Source of the DNA: Paraburkholderia phytofirmans OLGA172
GTDB lineage: Bacteria; Pseudomonadota; Gammaproteobacteria; Burkholderiales; Burkholderiaceae
Assembly: GCF_001634365.1 (NCBI RefSeq)
Contig: NZ_CP014578.1
Location: 2,294,001 to 2,358,000, forward strand
Reading direction: 5' to 3'
DNA length: 64,000 nt
Positions 1 to 8,526 of this stretch are shown piece after piece. Made by a program: the position numbers and the translations under genes. Below the pieces are notes generated by a model. That model was given only the letters and a program-made list of their open reading frames with translations. It did not search any database and had not been told where the DNA came from. Numbering within the stretch: position 1 is the first letter of the stretch; every line of letters starts with the position of its first letter.

Positions 1-371
1 CCAACATCAATACATAAAAATATGCGATACACGCAGTCTCGCACGCGTCTGTTATAAAGGATATTTAACATCGCTTATACAGATAACGATCTTAGGTCCA
101 GTTGTCCACCTGACTTCGTCTTACGGTTAGTGCCAATTTTCTGTTCGACATACCTAGTTTGGTCTGTTTTTTTTGCCTGACTGACGGAGATTGAACTTCC
201 AGAATCCAGTCGTCACGTTGGCAGCAACCATCGCTGCGCGTAATGCCACACGGATTGAGGCTTCAGTAATGGAGATCCTGAGACGTACAACGGATACAGC
301 ATCCGCGCGATGCGCGAGAGGTATATCACTACAAGGATTGATTTTCGCGTACGAACAAGGAGGCAAAAACA
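1..371. other. Non-coding left edge
   Basis: No supportable gene in this stretch. It is AT-richer than what follows. A good ribosome-binding site (AAGGAGG) lies at its right end and serves the gene that starts at 372. Confidence 0.5.
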
Positions 372-830
372 ATGCTTCGCATAACTGTAGAGTTGCTGCC
401 CGGTGGTCACGAAAGTGGAAGGCGAATACTCGCGCATGCTGACATATCGAACGTCAAATCCGGCGCACTGGCGAACTACGAGGTCGAACTGCACGATGAC
501 ATACTCGGCAATATTGGCGCAGCATCTCTGACAGGCTATCCACGGATGGCGGCGAGTGTATGGGACCTCGTCGCGCGATGCATCACTGTCGTGCTGTCCG
601 GCCAGGAAGAGCTTCCGCCACGCCCCCAATCGCCTGACGTCCCGATCCACAGAAGTTACGGCGGCTCAGGCATACCATACGTACGATTAAGAGAGATCCC
701 TGAGCCCGCACGAACGCTCTTTCAGCGCAACCTAGCAGGCTCGACGCGCCCTCTTGTCGAAGATGACCCTGAACCGATGGACTGCGCGCACCTGTCGGAC
801 TGGACGGATTTTCTTGCCGGGTGGAGATAA
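372..830 (+). CDS. Hypothetical protein, 152 aa
   Basis: I do not recognise a named family. The protein is soluble and has no signal peptide or membrane segment. It opens with a short hydrophobic strand (ITVELLPGG) and ends in an acidic stretch (VEDDPEPMDC) followed by a Trp-containing tail. An AAGGAGG ribosome-binding site 8 bases before the ATG and a good codon pattern make it a real gene. It stands alone, with no operon partner. Proteins of this general look occur in phage and island regions of Burkholderia, which is my recollection and not something visible here. Confidence 0.65.
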   Translation: MLRITVELLPGGHESGRRILAHADISNVKSGALANYEVELHDDILGNIGAASLTGYPRMAASVWDLVARCITVVLSGQEELPPRPQSPDVPIHRSYGGSGIPYVRLREIPEPARTLFQRNLAGSTRPLVEDDPEPMDCAHLSDWTDFLAGWR

Positions 831-1165
831 TGATGATGAGGCGACGGTTCGGACCGTGCTAACAGGCGTGAGAATATGAAAGACGAATGCTTCTTTTGAA
901 CAAACGCTCACCTCGAGGCAGGCACATTTGATCTGGATGACCGCGAGCAGCATGCCGTCTCGCGAGGGCCGGCTCCCGAATACGCGGCGATAGCGTCAGA
1001 AGTGAATGCAGGAAACGTCCGGGAGCTATGCGTAGCATAACCGCAGTCGGAAAACGCGTGATCAATATTCCCGTCGCCCCTTTCGTCAGACGCACAACAG
1101 TCAGTGGTTTCCCCCCCCATGGTTAGAGATTCCTCGCAGGAACCACATACCGTCCAGCGCCCCCT
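831..1165. other. Intergenic, nothing recognised
   Basis: No gene, terminator or repeat that I can support between the hypothetical gene and the Uma2-like gene. Confidence 0.4.
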
Positions 1166-1705
1166 ATGAAACCAGAATCCCGACCTGACGCAGTTGATCT
1201 GGCTGAGCGCTGGCGAGACCTTGCTGCTGGGAAAATCATCCCTGGCTGGCATTGGCACGAGCTCGACGATCGTGGCGAGGTCATCATGAAGCCGCGTCCA
1301 AGCGGTCCATTCCGAGCCCTCACCAGCGCCGTCGCGACGCAACTCGTCAATAAGCTGGGTACGAGAGTCTGCTGTGAAGTTCCGGTGATAACCAACACAT
1401 TCGGTGTGCGGGTGCCGACCATCGTCTGGGCACCTCCTGAGCGTTGGCAAGGAATTGAATTAAACGAACCATTGCCCTTCGTGCCGGACCTATGCGTCGA
1501 GGTGCTCGACCCGAAACACGTTGGACACAGGACCGATCTGAAAATAGCAGCCTATCTCGAAGGTGGGGCACGCGAGGTGATGGTCGTCGAAATGTCGTCT
1601 GGCATAACATACTGGGACGTACGAGGCGAGCGACAATTTCCCGCATTGGGCGTTGAGTTGTCGCTGGGCCAACTGTCGCCCTGCGGAGTTGGCGGTTGCC
1701 TTTAG
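1166..1705 (+). CDS. Uma2/DUF820-family endonuclease-fold protein, 179 aa
   Basis: Uma2 (DUF820) proteins have a PD-(D/E)xK nuclease fold; their cellular role is unknown and many sit in mobile DNA. The signature region is residues about 107-145: PDLCVEVLDP, then a Lys within DLKIAAYLEGG, then EVMVVE. This matches the family's PDL-x-VEVLSP, K-x3-Y and V(V/D) strands with the acidic and Lys positions of the active site kept. The N-terminal half is a short helical region followed by a predicted strand (KIIPGWHWHELDDRGEV), typical of the family entry. Length fits the family (about 180-200). No RBS is obvious and there is no neighbour in operon distance. Confidence 0.7.
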   Translation: MKPESRPDAVDLAERWRDLAAGKIIPGWHWHELDDRGEVIMKPRPSGPFRALTSAVATQLVNKLGTRVCCEVPVITNTFGVRVPTIVWAPPERWQGIELNEPLPFVPDLCVEVLDPKHVGHRTDLKIAAYLEGGAREVMVVEMSSGITYWDVRGERQFPALGVELSLGQLSPCGVGGCL

Positions 1706-2264
1706 GTTCTTCGCAGGTTTTTTCAGTCAAGACGGTCGACGAAGGTGTAGCCGAATCGAAGACGGAGAGCCGTAATTCGCCAAGGTGAAGACGCGACGGT
1801 ATGGCTTCCGATCCAGTTGGATCCGACTCGCGCTGAGCTCCAATACCCAGCCTCGCGAGTCAAGTCACAAACCTGATAAGTCATCTATTCCAGCAGCAGC
1901 CTCAAATCATGGTCTTAGCAGTGCACACATCCGTATTTCGGCCATAGCGGTCATCAACGCTGAGCGGCCAACAATGGCTCATCAACGACCGGTTCCGCGT
2001 GAAGCCGATGCCGAGACCTGGTAGAGTCGGAATGTCGCGCGGCAGCAATCAGGCTCGGTTTATCTGTTGCCATCTCTTTTGTCTCGCGGTTACCCGAATA
2101 CGTTTAAGTGCCAGACACGGGAAGTCAAGGCGGAGTTTCTCTACCAGCACAGCAGCAGTATTGCTGAGTAGCTTTCAGGGTGCCGTTTTCATGCGAGGTC
2201 CGCTGAAGGCCAGCGTCAGACTAAATTTGGTATCGTATTTACACCACCGTCAGGAGAGACGACT
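1706..2264. other. Intergenic with a 50-bp sequence shared with 52535-52583
   Basis: No supportable gene. It contains the shared 50-bp sequence at 2051-2100 (separate entry) and, at its right end, the AGGAGAG ribosome-binding site of the antitoxin gene. Confidence 0.4.
2051..2100 (+). repeat. 50-bp sequence also found beside the group II introns
   Basis: This stretch matches 52535-52583 with one gap and roughly three quarters of bases identical. Both share the blocks CGGTTT, TCTGTTGCC and CCCGAATA in the same order. At 52 kb the copy lies exactly between two group II introns, so this one may be an unoccupied version of the same target or the end of a decayed mobile element. Its function is unknown. 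Confidence 0.5.
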
Positions 2265-2543
2265 GTGAAACCCAGTCAAATCAAGCCCATCAGCTACCTT
2301 AAGAGCCATACGGCCGAGATGGTGAAGACTATCACCGAGAGTGGCGAGCCGGTCCTCATCACCCAGAACGGCAAGGCCCGTGTCGTTGTTCAGGACGCCC
2401 AGTGCTATGAGGACCAGCAACAAACGCTCGCGCTTCTGAAAATTCTCGCTCTAGGCCAGAAAGACATTCGGGCAGGCAACTTCCGTGACGCGGACGCATT
2501 TTTCGCTGAACTCGACGCTGAAGGTGAGAGTCGTTCTTCGTGA
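2265..2543 (+). CDS. Phd/YefM-family antitoxin, 92 aa
   Basis: Antitoxin of a type II toxin-antitoxin pair. It would bind the operon promoter and neutralise a RelE/ParE-type toxin. The N-terminal half carries the Phd/YefM pattern: PISYLKSHTAEMV, EPVLITQNGKARVVV (the DNA-binding beta/alpha part) and a C-terminal helical tail (DADAFFAELDAEG) that normally wraps the toxin. The start is GTG with AGGAGAG upstream. The downstream toxin frame begins at a GTG that overlaps the stop codon of this gene, as in intact operons, but the toxin is cut short (see 2540-2638). Confidence 0.85.
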   Translation: MKPSQIKPISYLKSHTAEMVKTITESGEPVLITQNGKARVVVQDAQCYEDQQQTLALLKILALGQKDIRAGNFRDADAFFAELDAEGESRSS

Positions 2544-2638
2544 AAGTCATCCTCATTCCGGGAACGGAACAGGATATCCGGGCGCTCAAGCGTTATTTAT
2601 CATGGCAATTCGGACATGAGGTTTGGCTGGAAAGCTAG
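2540..2638 (+). pseudogene. Truncated RelE/ParE-type toxin, 32 codons
   Basis: The reading frame starts at a GTG overlapping the antitoxin stop. It reads VKVILIPGTEQDIRALKRYL and then stops at a TAG after 32 codons, against about 90-100 residues for a working toxin. The start matches the N-terminal strand and first helix of the RelE/ParE fold. The catalytic C-terminal part is absent, so the antitoxin here is probably an orphan that could still neutralise related toxins elsewhere. The next 200 bp, up to IS66, hold no in-frame remainder that I can see. Confidence 0.65.
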
Positions 2639-2897
2639 CCACGCCGACCTTCAGCGTCGTGCGCTCACGCATCGTCCCGCCTCCCGGAAATATCTCCGGC
2701 AAGAAAAAGATCCACAATCCCTTATGGGTCGCGGGTCTCCGAGTTAATCAGCCCCAAAAACCAACACCTTTTTGGTACGGGTAGCGAGGAGTGGCCGGCC
2801 TTTTCTTTATTCCCATGCGCTTTCCGTCTGGACCCAGTTCTGTAAGCATTCGACCTGCACCGTCGCGGATTACGTTGACGTGTGAGGGGATCGGCTG

Positions 2898-4487
2898 CTA
2901 GCGAACGGGATCGATGTGTGAGGCAGCGGGGAGCAAAGGAGCGACGTTCCAGGGTAACAGTTCGTCGATCCGGTTCACCGGGTGATCTGCGATGCGTTCG
3001 ATGACGTAGTGCAGGTAGGCTTCTGGATCAATGCCGTTCAGGCGGGCAGAACCGATCAGGCTGTACATCGCAGCCGCACGTTCACCGCCTGAGTCCGCAC
3101 CGGCAAATAAAAAATTCCGTCTTCCGATAGCCACCCCGCGCAATGCGCGCTCGGCAATCAGATTGTCAATCTCGGCCTGACCATCACTGCAGTAATAGAC
3201 CAGCGCAGGCCAGCGATTCAACGAATACTGGATCGCTTTGGTGGTGTCCGACTTCGCGGAGAGTGTGAGAAGCGTCGTCTCGAACCACCGCTTCATGTCT
3301 TCAAGCAGCGGCACAGCCTTCTCCTGGCGAACGCGCCGTCGTTCTTCAGGCGGCTTGCCACGAATGTGCTCTTCGATGCGATAGAGGGCGCCGATGCGCT
3401 CGAGTGCCTCGCTGGTGATCGGCGATGCCCGAAGAGCGTGCAGATCGTGTAGCTTTCGACGCGCATGCGCCATGCACGCGGCTTCGTGAATCTGACCGCC
3501 CAGATACAGATCCGCATAACCGGCGAACGCGTCTGCCTGCAGTACGCCCGTGAAGTTGGCAAGGTGACGCTGTGGGTGTTCGCCGCGACGATCCGGTGTA
3601 TAGGCAAACCAGACCGCCGGCGCTTCGTCCGAACCGCTGGGCCGGTCATCGCGCACATACACCCAGAGCCGGCCAGTCTTCGTCCTGCCATTGCCCGGCG
3701 CAAGCACCGGCAGCGGTGTGTCGTCGGCGTGAACCTTGCTGCCGCCAAGTGCATGGCGGCGCACCGCGTCGACCAGCGGGTTGAGTAGCCAGGTCAGACT
3801 GCCCAGCCAGTGGCCCATAGTGCCCGGTTCGATCTCGACGCCGTCGCGCGCGTACATGACGGACTGGCGATAGAACGGGATGTGGTACGCGAACTTCGAT
3901 GTCGTGATGTGGGCGAGCAAAGCTGGACCGGGCAGGCCGCGATCGATCGGCCGGCTCGGCGCAGCGGCTTGCACGATGCAGTCGCAGCACGAACAGGCGA
4001 ATTTGGGACGGCGGTGACGGATGACGCGGAAGTGCGCGCGCACGTATTCAAGCTGTTCGGAAACGTCTTCGCCCAACGGTTTGAGTGTGCCACCGCATTC
4101 CGGGCAGTCTTCCTCGAGGGGCCGATGCACACGCTCTTCGCGTTCGAGGTGATCGGGCAGCGGTTTGCGACAGGCGCTCTCGCGGCGTTGATGCGCCTTC
4201 TTCGAATCAGCCTGGGCGGCCGCACCTTCATCGGCCTGCAGGTCCTCAAGTCGCAGTTCGAGCTGCTCGATCTGACGCTCCACCTTCTCAGACTTGCGAC
4301 CGAACTGCATGCGGCGCAGCTTCGCAATCGTCAGCTTCAGATGCTCGATCTCGATTACGCGGGAGCTGAGTTGGTCCTGCAACTCGACGACCCGCTGCGC
4401 GTTTGCATGAGCTGACGCCGCATGCGCGCGCACCAGCGCCTTGAGCGCATCAATGTCGTCGGGCAGGTCGGTATCGGTCAGATCCAT
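2898..4487 (-). CDS. tnpC: IS66 transposase TnpC, 529 aa
   Basis: Transposase of IS66. Domains in order: an N-terminal coiled-coil/leucine-zipper region (about residues 30-95, ending RMQFGRKSEKVE), a zinc-finger segment with CPECGG and CSCCDC (about 135-175), then the DDE catalytic core with HADDT, the conserved QADAFAGY and the final E in LIAERALRG. The C-terminal domain SLIGSARLNGIDPEAYLHYV is the typical IS66 C-terminal region. Full length and uninterrupted, so it is likely functional. Confidence 0.95.
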   Translation of the reverse strand: MDLTDTDLPDDIDALKALVRAHAASAHANAQRVVELQDQLSSRVIEIEHLKLTIAKLRRMQFGRKSEKVERQIEQLELRLEDLQADEGAAAQADSKKAHQRRESACRKPLPDHLEREERVHRPLEEDCPECGGTLKPLGEDVSEQLEYVRAHFRVIRHRRPKFACSCCDCIVQAAAPSRPIDRGLPGPALLAHITTSKFAYHIPFYRQSVMYARDGVEIEPGTMGHWLGSLTWLLNPLVDAVRRHALGGSKVHADDTPLPVLAPGNGRTKTGRLWVYVRDDRPSGSDEAPAVWFAYTPDRRGEHPQRHLANFTGVLQADAFAGYADLYLGGQIHEAACMAHARRKLHDLHALRASPITSEALERIGALYRIEEHIRGKPPEERRRVRQEKAVPLLEDMKRWFETTLLTLSAKSDTTKAIQYSLNRWPALVYYCSDGQAEIDNLIAERALRGVAIGRRNFLFAGADSGGERAAAMYSLIGSARLNGIDPEAYLHYVIERIADHPVNRIDELLPWNVAPLLPAASHIDPVR

Positions 4488-4538
4488 TGCGACAGTTTAC
4501 GACCATCTGCTACATGCGGATCATCGGGTAACAGACGT

Positions 4539-4886
4539 TTACAAAGCACTGCGCGGGCGTGCTGCCTCGACCGGTTGTCGCCAGTCAAACCCTTCGAGCA
4601 GGAGCGATAGTTGAGCGGTGCTCAACGCCACGACGCCGGTGTCGGCGCGGGGCCATGCAAAACGCCCTTTCTCAAGACGCTTCGCAAATAAACATAGGCC
4701 GCCATCGCTCCAGTACAACGCCTTCAGCAGATCACCACGGCGGCCCCTGAAGATAAAAACATGGCCGCCGTATGGATCCTTCTCAAGCACCATCTGTACC
4801 TTCGCCGCAAGGGAATTGAAGCCGGAGCGCATGTCAGTGACGCCGGCAGCGATCCAGATCCGTGTGTTTGCAGGCGGCCCGATCAT
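4539..4886 (-). CDS. tnpB: IS66 accessory protein TnpB, 115 aa
   Basis: IS66 Orf2. The hallmark sequence VTDMRSGFNSLAAKVQ and the FIFRGRRGDLLKALYWSDGGL block are both present. The ATG overlaps the tnpA stop (ATGA at 4883-4886), which indicates translational coupling, so I used that start and not the longer open frame that runs further upstream. Its molecular role in transposition is poorly defined, but it is required in related elements. Confidence 0.93.
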   Translation of the reverse strand: MIGPPANTRIWIAAGVTDMRSGFNSLAAKVQMVLEKDPYGGHVFIFRGRRGDLLKALYWSDGGLCLFAKRLEKGRFAWPRADTGVVALSTAQLSLLLEGFDWRQPVEAARPRSAL

Positions 4887-5290
4887 CGCAGAATCCGCTC
4901 GAGGACCAGGCGCAATATCGTCGCGTCGGGCACGCCTTCTATCCGGACCGACGTATTGCCATGCTGAAGCTGAATGCTGCCGTTTGCAGCCTGCGGAGGT
5001 GCCGGCGCGTTCGTCGCCTCCAGCGCATGGGCCGCCGGACGATCGGACCGTCCATCGACAACGACGGGCAACATGATCTCCGCCTGCGCATCTTCGACCA
5101 GCAGACCCTGGGCGTACAGTTTGCGCCAGGCCCACACCTGATTGGCGTTGATGCTGTTGTCGCGGGCGACCCTGGCGACTGACGCGCCGGTTTCAAGCGT
5201 CTGCTCTACGACCGATCGCTTCCATTCCAATGGATGCCGTCGGTTCTGGCGCTTGGCAGGTAACTCGACTGTCTGAGGCACTGTGTCCAT
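4883..5290 (-). CDS. tnpA: IS66 protein TnpA, 135 aa
   Basis: First gene of IS66. It has a helix-turn-helix of the transposase-8/IS3-OrfA type in the first 60 residues (SVVEQTLETGASVARVARDN, then NANQVWAWRKLYAQG), followed by a less conserved tail. It ends in a 4-bp overlap with tnpB. The start lies about 100 bp inside the right terminal repeat, the normal distance. Confidence 0.92.
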   Translation of the reverse strand: MDTVPQTVELPAKRQNRRHPLEWKRSVVEQTLETGASVARVARDNSINANQVWAWRKLYAQGLLVEDAQAEIMLPVVVDGRSDRPAAHALEATNAPAPPQAANGSIQLQHGNTSVRIEGVPDATILRLVLERILR

Positions 5291-5390
5291 TCTCGGGCTG
5301 TTTGTGGACAGAGTCGGTCACTCGTGTCCGTCGCAGCCGATGATTGCATCTTCTACGCAAAGCGGGGAACGGTACAAATCAGATGCTTAC

Positions 5391-5851
5391 CCCTAATGCG
5401 TACAACCCGGAACTGTATCTAAAAGCGCTTATGCGCTGCAGTGCATAAACAAGGACCTTGTTCATGCTCCGTAAGCTGTCGTAAATGCGGTTCATACGGT
5501 GTAGTTCCCGCACGGCACTTATGTAGTCTGTCCCAATGGCGGGCTTTTGTTCGGCGCAGTTCTGCTTCGGGAGGATTCGCGCGTTCATTCAAACGTCTGC
5601 CAACAGAAACGGAGACGTCTCCAATATCCAATGGATTCAACCACCGGGGCTTGCTTGCGGAATGCCATCAAGCAGCAGTGAATCAGGAAGGCGTCCCTGC
5701 CCAAAACCCGTCCGGGTGGCAGGGATTCCCAATGCCGCATAGGCCCGCCGGTTTCCGGGCGGAGTTATCTTGCCTGGCGCACACATCAATGCAACATTTT
5801 GCCAGAAAATGTACTACAAATACACATGCGCGAAGACCAGAAAGGACGGTT
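5391..5851. other. Intergenic, nothing recognised
   Basis: Open frames exist on both strands, but none has a start with a ribosome-binding site or a recognisable protein. The last 30 bases hold a weak ribosome-binding site (AAAGGACGG) for the next gene. Confidence 0.35.
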
Positions 5852-6154
5852 ATGTATGAGGATCATTACCAGAGAATTGATTTCCTGCATGGGGTGTTGC
5901 TCGCCCGTGGCCAGGGTGGTCAGCTGACCTCGGCATTCACCGTGGTCAACGAGGTCGAGGCGAGTCTGAAGGCGGACGGGCTGCTTGGACCGCTCGAGTG
6001 CCTGCGTGTGAATGCCGCGAGAGGCGCGCTGCATCGGCGCTCGCTGCGCGCGGCCCTGGTCTCGGCGCGTGGCGCGCTTGACGCGGCGCAATACCCACCG
6101 TCGAAATACGATGCCGAACTGGCCGCCGCCCGCGCGAAGGCCAGCTACTGCTGA
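5852..6154 (+). CDS. Hypothetical protein, 100 aa
   Basis: Unknown function. I took the ATG preceded by AAAGGACGG; the same frame is open far upstream, but that part has no start of this quality. It is a soluble, mostly helical, Ala/Arg/Leu-rich protein (VVNEVEASLKADGLLGPLEC, then LRAALVSARGALDAAQ). It lies between two insertion sequences with no partner gene. It may be a short stress-region protein; I see no motif. Confidence 0.55.
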   Translation: MYEDHYQRIDFLHGVLLARGQGGQLTSAFTVVNEVEASLKADGLLGPLECLRVNAARGALHRRSLRAALVSARGALDAAQYPPSKYDAELAAARAKASYC

Positions 6155-6547
6155 CAGCCTTTCCGGAAAGCAACCTGGAATTTCACCTCATGACCCGCTT
6201 GCCCAATTCGTAAGCCAGCAGATCGCTGCACGATCAGGAAAGGAACATCACCCATCTGGCCTGCGGTCGTCCACAATTTCTGCAGGCAATCAATGTCTGG
6301 CCGAAACCGGCAGCGTCAGACCTCCTACGGCCCGCTAGCGGCGCTGCAGGTCTGATCATCAGGTCCAAGCGGACCCGATAACGGTAAACATCAATTTAAC
6401 CGACAACAAAACCACGTTAGTCTGTAATCGGCTGCGGCGCTCTCAGGCGCAGTGGCCGCCCCCGGCTTCTGCTGGTCCTTTCGACCGACTGAAGCCGCTC
6501 AGCCAGAGCCTCCTCCGCCCTGGCTTAATGAGATGGTCAGCCTGACC

Positions 6548-6585
6548 GAAACGGCCCGATCGGCTTACGCTGATCGGGCCGTTTC
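6548..6585 (+). promoter_or_regulatory. 14-bp perfect hairpin upstream of the IS110 transposase
   Basis: GAAACGGCCCGATC at 6548-6561 pairs with its exact complement at 6572-6585 across a 10-base loop, ending 18 bp before the transposase ATG. IS110-family elements carry structured non-coding ends that can encode guide RNAs, and this hairpin could be part of such a structure or a terminator that keeps outside transcripts from reading in. Confidence 0.6.
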
Positions 6586-6603
6586 CTTTTCCGGGAGGCC
6601 ATC

Positions 6604-7629
6604 ATGGCAAACGCGACGTTGATCGGTATCGATCTGGGCAAACACTGCTTCTTCGTTCACGCGCAAGACGCTCATGGGCACGAGTTGTGGCGCAGGAAGG
6701 CATCGCGCAGCCAGTTGTACACCCAGATTGCCAATTGCCCCGCCTGCACAGTCGCCATGGAATCGTGCGCCGGTGCGCACTGGCTGGCGCGCAAATTCCG
6801 GGCGTGCGGACACGAGGTGCGCCTGATCGCGCCGCAGTTCGTCAAACCGTTCGTCAAGGATAACAAGACTGACTTCGCCGACGCCGAGGCGATCTGCGAG
6901 GCAGCCTCGCGTCCGTCGATGCGCTTTGTCGCCGTCAAGACGCCTGAGCAGCAGATCCTGCTGGCCCTGCATCGGATGCGCGAAGCACTGGTGCGCGAGC
7001 GCACGGCGACGAGTAATCAGATTCATGCCTTTTTGCTGGAGTTCGGCGTCAGCCTGCCGATCGGATCGGTTGCCATCACGCGCCTGCCCGTGCTGCTCGA
7101 TGATCCGGCTCACGCGCTGCCGCCGCCAATGGTGAGCCTGCTGCTGCGTCTGCATCGGCGCCACGGCCAACTCAGCAACGAAATCGCTGAACTCGAAACC
7201 GAACTCAGACGTCAGTTGGCTGAGAACGAAGCCGGCCAGCGGTTGCTTACCATTCCGGGAATCGGCCCGATGACCGCGAGCAGTCTGCTTGCGATGGCCG
7301 GTGACGTGCATGGATTCAGGTGCGGCCGTGACTTCGCCGCGTCGCTGGGCCTGGTGCCACGACAGCACTCGACCGGGGGCCGGGCGACGCTGCTGGGCAT
7401 TTCCAAACGCGGTGACAGGCACTTGCGATCGTTGCTGGTGCAGGGCGCACGCGCTGTGTTGCGCTGCGTCCACAGGCGTGCCGATGCGCTCGGCGTATGG
7501 GTGCAGGCTCTGCTGCGACGCCGTCACACCAATGTCGTCGCCTGCGCGCTGGCCAACAAAATGGCCAGAATCGTGTGGGCGATCCTGGCCAGAGGCGGCG
7601 AGTATCGCGCAAATCCGCGTCCCGCCTGA
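6604..7629 (+). CDS. IS110/IS1111-group transposase, 341 aa
   Basis: DEDD-type recombinase with an N-terminal RuvC-like domain (LIGIDLGKHCFFVHAQD; TVAMESCAGAHWLAR; the KTDFADAEAICEA block with its acidic residues) and the C-terminal Tnp_20 domain with the nucleophile-containing segment (LTIPGIGPMTASSLLAMAGD, FRCGRDFAASLGLVPRQHST, GDRHLRSLLVQGARAVL). Full length for the family. IS110/IS1111 elements have no classical inverted repeats and make no target duplication; recent work shows that they use a structured RNA from their non-coding end to choose targets. I cannot fix the element's ends from this sequence alone. Confidence 0.92.
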   Translation: MANATLIGIDLGKHCFFVHAQDAHGHELWRRKASRSQLYTQIANCPACTVAMESCAGAHWLARKFRACGHEVRLIAPQFVKPFVKDNKTDFADAEAICEAASRPSMRFVAVKTPEQQILLALHRMREALVRERTATSNQIHAFLLEFGVSLPIGSVAITRLPVLLDDPAHALPPPMVSLLLRLHRRHGQLSNEIAELETELRRQLAENEAGQRLLTIPGIGPMTASSLLAMAGDVHGFRCGRDFAASLGLVPRQHSTGGRATLLGISKRGDRHLRSLLVQGARAVLRCVHRRADALGVWVQALLRRRHTNVVACALANKMARIVWAILARGGEYRANPRPA

Positions 7630-7894
7630 TCAACACTTCCTGCCTGCTTTTGCGACCATCAACCTGTGATGAAGATAAACGGCACACGGCCCGGCTGAAC
7701 ACCTGACACAAAATCCAGTCCCGCAGACTGATGGCTTTTTAAGGACAGTCGGGCGCGGCTTCTCATCGAGGGCCGGGCGCTTCATCCGCGCCCATTTCGA
7801 GCCCGGATACATTTGCGCAAGCCCTTCTATCTTAGGTCACACATTGAGGTTGCAAAACTAAGGCTGACCATCCATTTTTTATGCGCGTGCAGAT
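7630..7894 (+). other. Non-coding 3' region of the IS110 element, possible guide RNA
   Basis: There is no gene between the transposase stop and the next coding sequence. In IS1111-type elements the target-choosing RNA is encoded in the non-coding region after the transposase, so a guide RNA may lie here. This is inferred from family knowledge; I did not fold the RNA. Confidence 0.35.
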
Positions 7895-8194
7895 CTAGCT
7901 GTCACCGCGTGGCGGGGATGCCGGTGCGGTGTGCAGGGAGGCCGCGACAACCCATGGCTGGGCGCTCAACCGCCGGGTGATGTCGGTCAGTGCCGTGGGT
8001 GACACTGACTCGAACGTGACCGTCATTTCGAAGAAGTCTTGCTTCCTGCTGCAATGAACCCGGATGCGTTTCGCGTGCGCGGCGTGCTGACCCAGAGCCT
8101 GCCAGACCGGAATGATCCTTAGCTGGCCTGCCGCAGCCCGCACCGTGAGGCTCGACGGGGCGGCCCCGATTGGGTCCTGGTCTTGAGAGGTCAT
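7895..8194 (-). CDS. ACT-like small protein, 99 aa (paralogue of 62743-63009)
   Basis: The core (residues about 16-85) aligns with the protein at 62743-63009: LTVRAAAGQLRIIPVWQALG against ITVRTRSGGMRIAAVWQVLM, then (R/V)IRV, F(F/E)(E/D)MT(V/I), and PWVVAASL against TWVATAEL. The beta-alpha-beta-beta-alpha-beta spacing resembles ACT or IlvM-like regulatory domains. No catalytic motif is visible. It lies 100 bp downstream of the 52-aa membrane protein on the same strand, as its paralogue also does, which suggests a joint function. The ribosome-binding site is weak. Confidence 0.65.
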   Translation of the reverse strand: MTSQDQDPIGAAPSSLTVRAAAGQLRIIPVWQALGQHAAHAKRIRVHCSRKQDFFEMTVTFESVSPTALTDITRRLSAQPWVVAASLHTAPASPPRGDS

Positions 8195-8294
8195 TTCAGT
8201 GGTTGTCAGCTCAACAGGCGCCCGTCGCCGAGCCTGTGGAAAATGCAGGTCGACATGGCTACCGAGACGAACGGGCAGGAGACGACTAGCGGTG

Positions 8295-8453
8295 TCAATG
8301 CCGGCGCCGCGTCACCTCCCATCTGTGGCGATGGTCCATCCGCCTGAGCAGGCGTTCCCGTACATGCTCGCGCCGATAGTGCCCCACGACCAGCGTGGCG
8401 GCGATTGCGAGCGCGAACGACCCAACGATCACGCCGATCCAGGATTCGATCAT
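8295..8453 (-). CDS. 52-aa single-pass membrane protein (GHYRRE family, copy a)
   Basis: The sequence starts MIESWIGVIVGSFALAIAAT, continues to GHYRRE at residues 24-29, then RERLLRRMD and an Arg-rich end. It has one hydrophobic segment (about residues 6-23) followed by a very basic tail, which would place the tail in the cytoplasm. Four paralogues in this window have the same plan, three of them also 52 residues long (35945-36103, 45429-45587, 62531-62689), and one has an extended tail (46987-47394). I know no named family for it. It sits between a YWR-family gene and an ACT-like gene on the same strand. Confidence 0.75.
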   Translation of the reverse strand: MIESWIGVIVGSFALAIAATLVVGHYRREHVRERLLRRMDHRHRWEVTRRRH

Positions 8454-8526
8454 GGCAAACTCCCTGCCGACTTCGACTGTCTGTTACAGCTTCAGTGTAG
8501 GTGCTGATTATCCAGCATCGTATCAA

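Larger units (their letters stand above)
2842..5390 (-). mobile_element. IS66-family insertion sequence, complete (2549 bp)
   Basis: It has the standard IS66 layout on the minus strand: tnpA, tnpB, tnpC. Both ends begin GTAAGCAT (2842-2849 and 5383-5390), and the terminal repeats stay about three-quarters identical over 24 bases. The length is normal for IS66. The 8 bp on each side differ (CCAGTTCT against CCCTAATG), so there is no target duplication; the flanks may have been rearranged after insertion. Confidence 0.9.

Noticed and set aside
2834..5398. 8-bp target duplication of IS66
   Set aside because: The flanking 8-mers differ, so none is claimed.
6565..7527. Minus-strand 320-codon frame opposite the IS110 transposase
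   Set aside because: Antisense shadow; the plus frame has all IS110 motifs.
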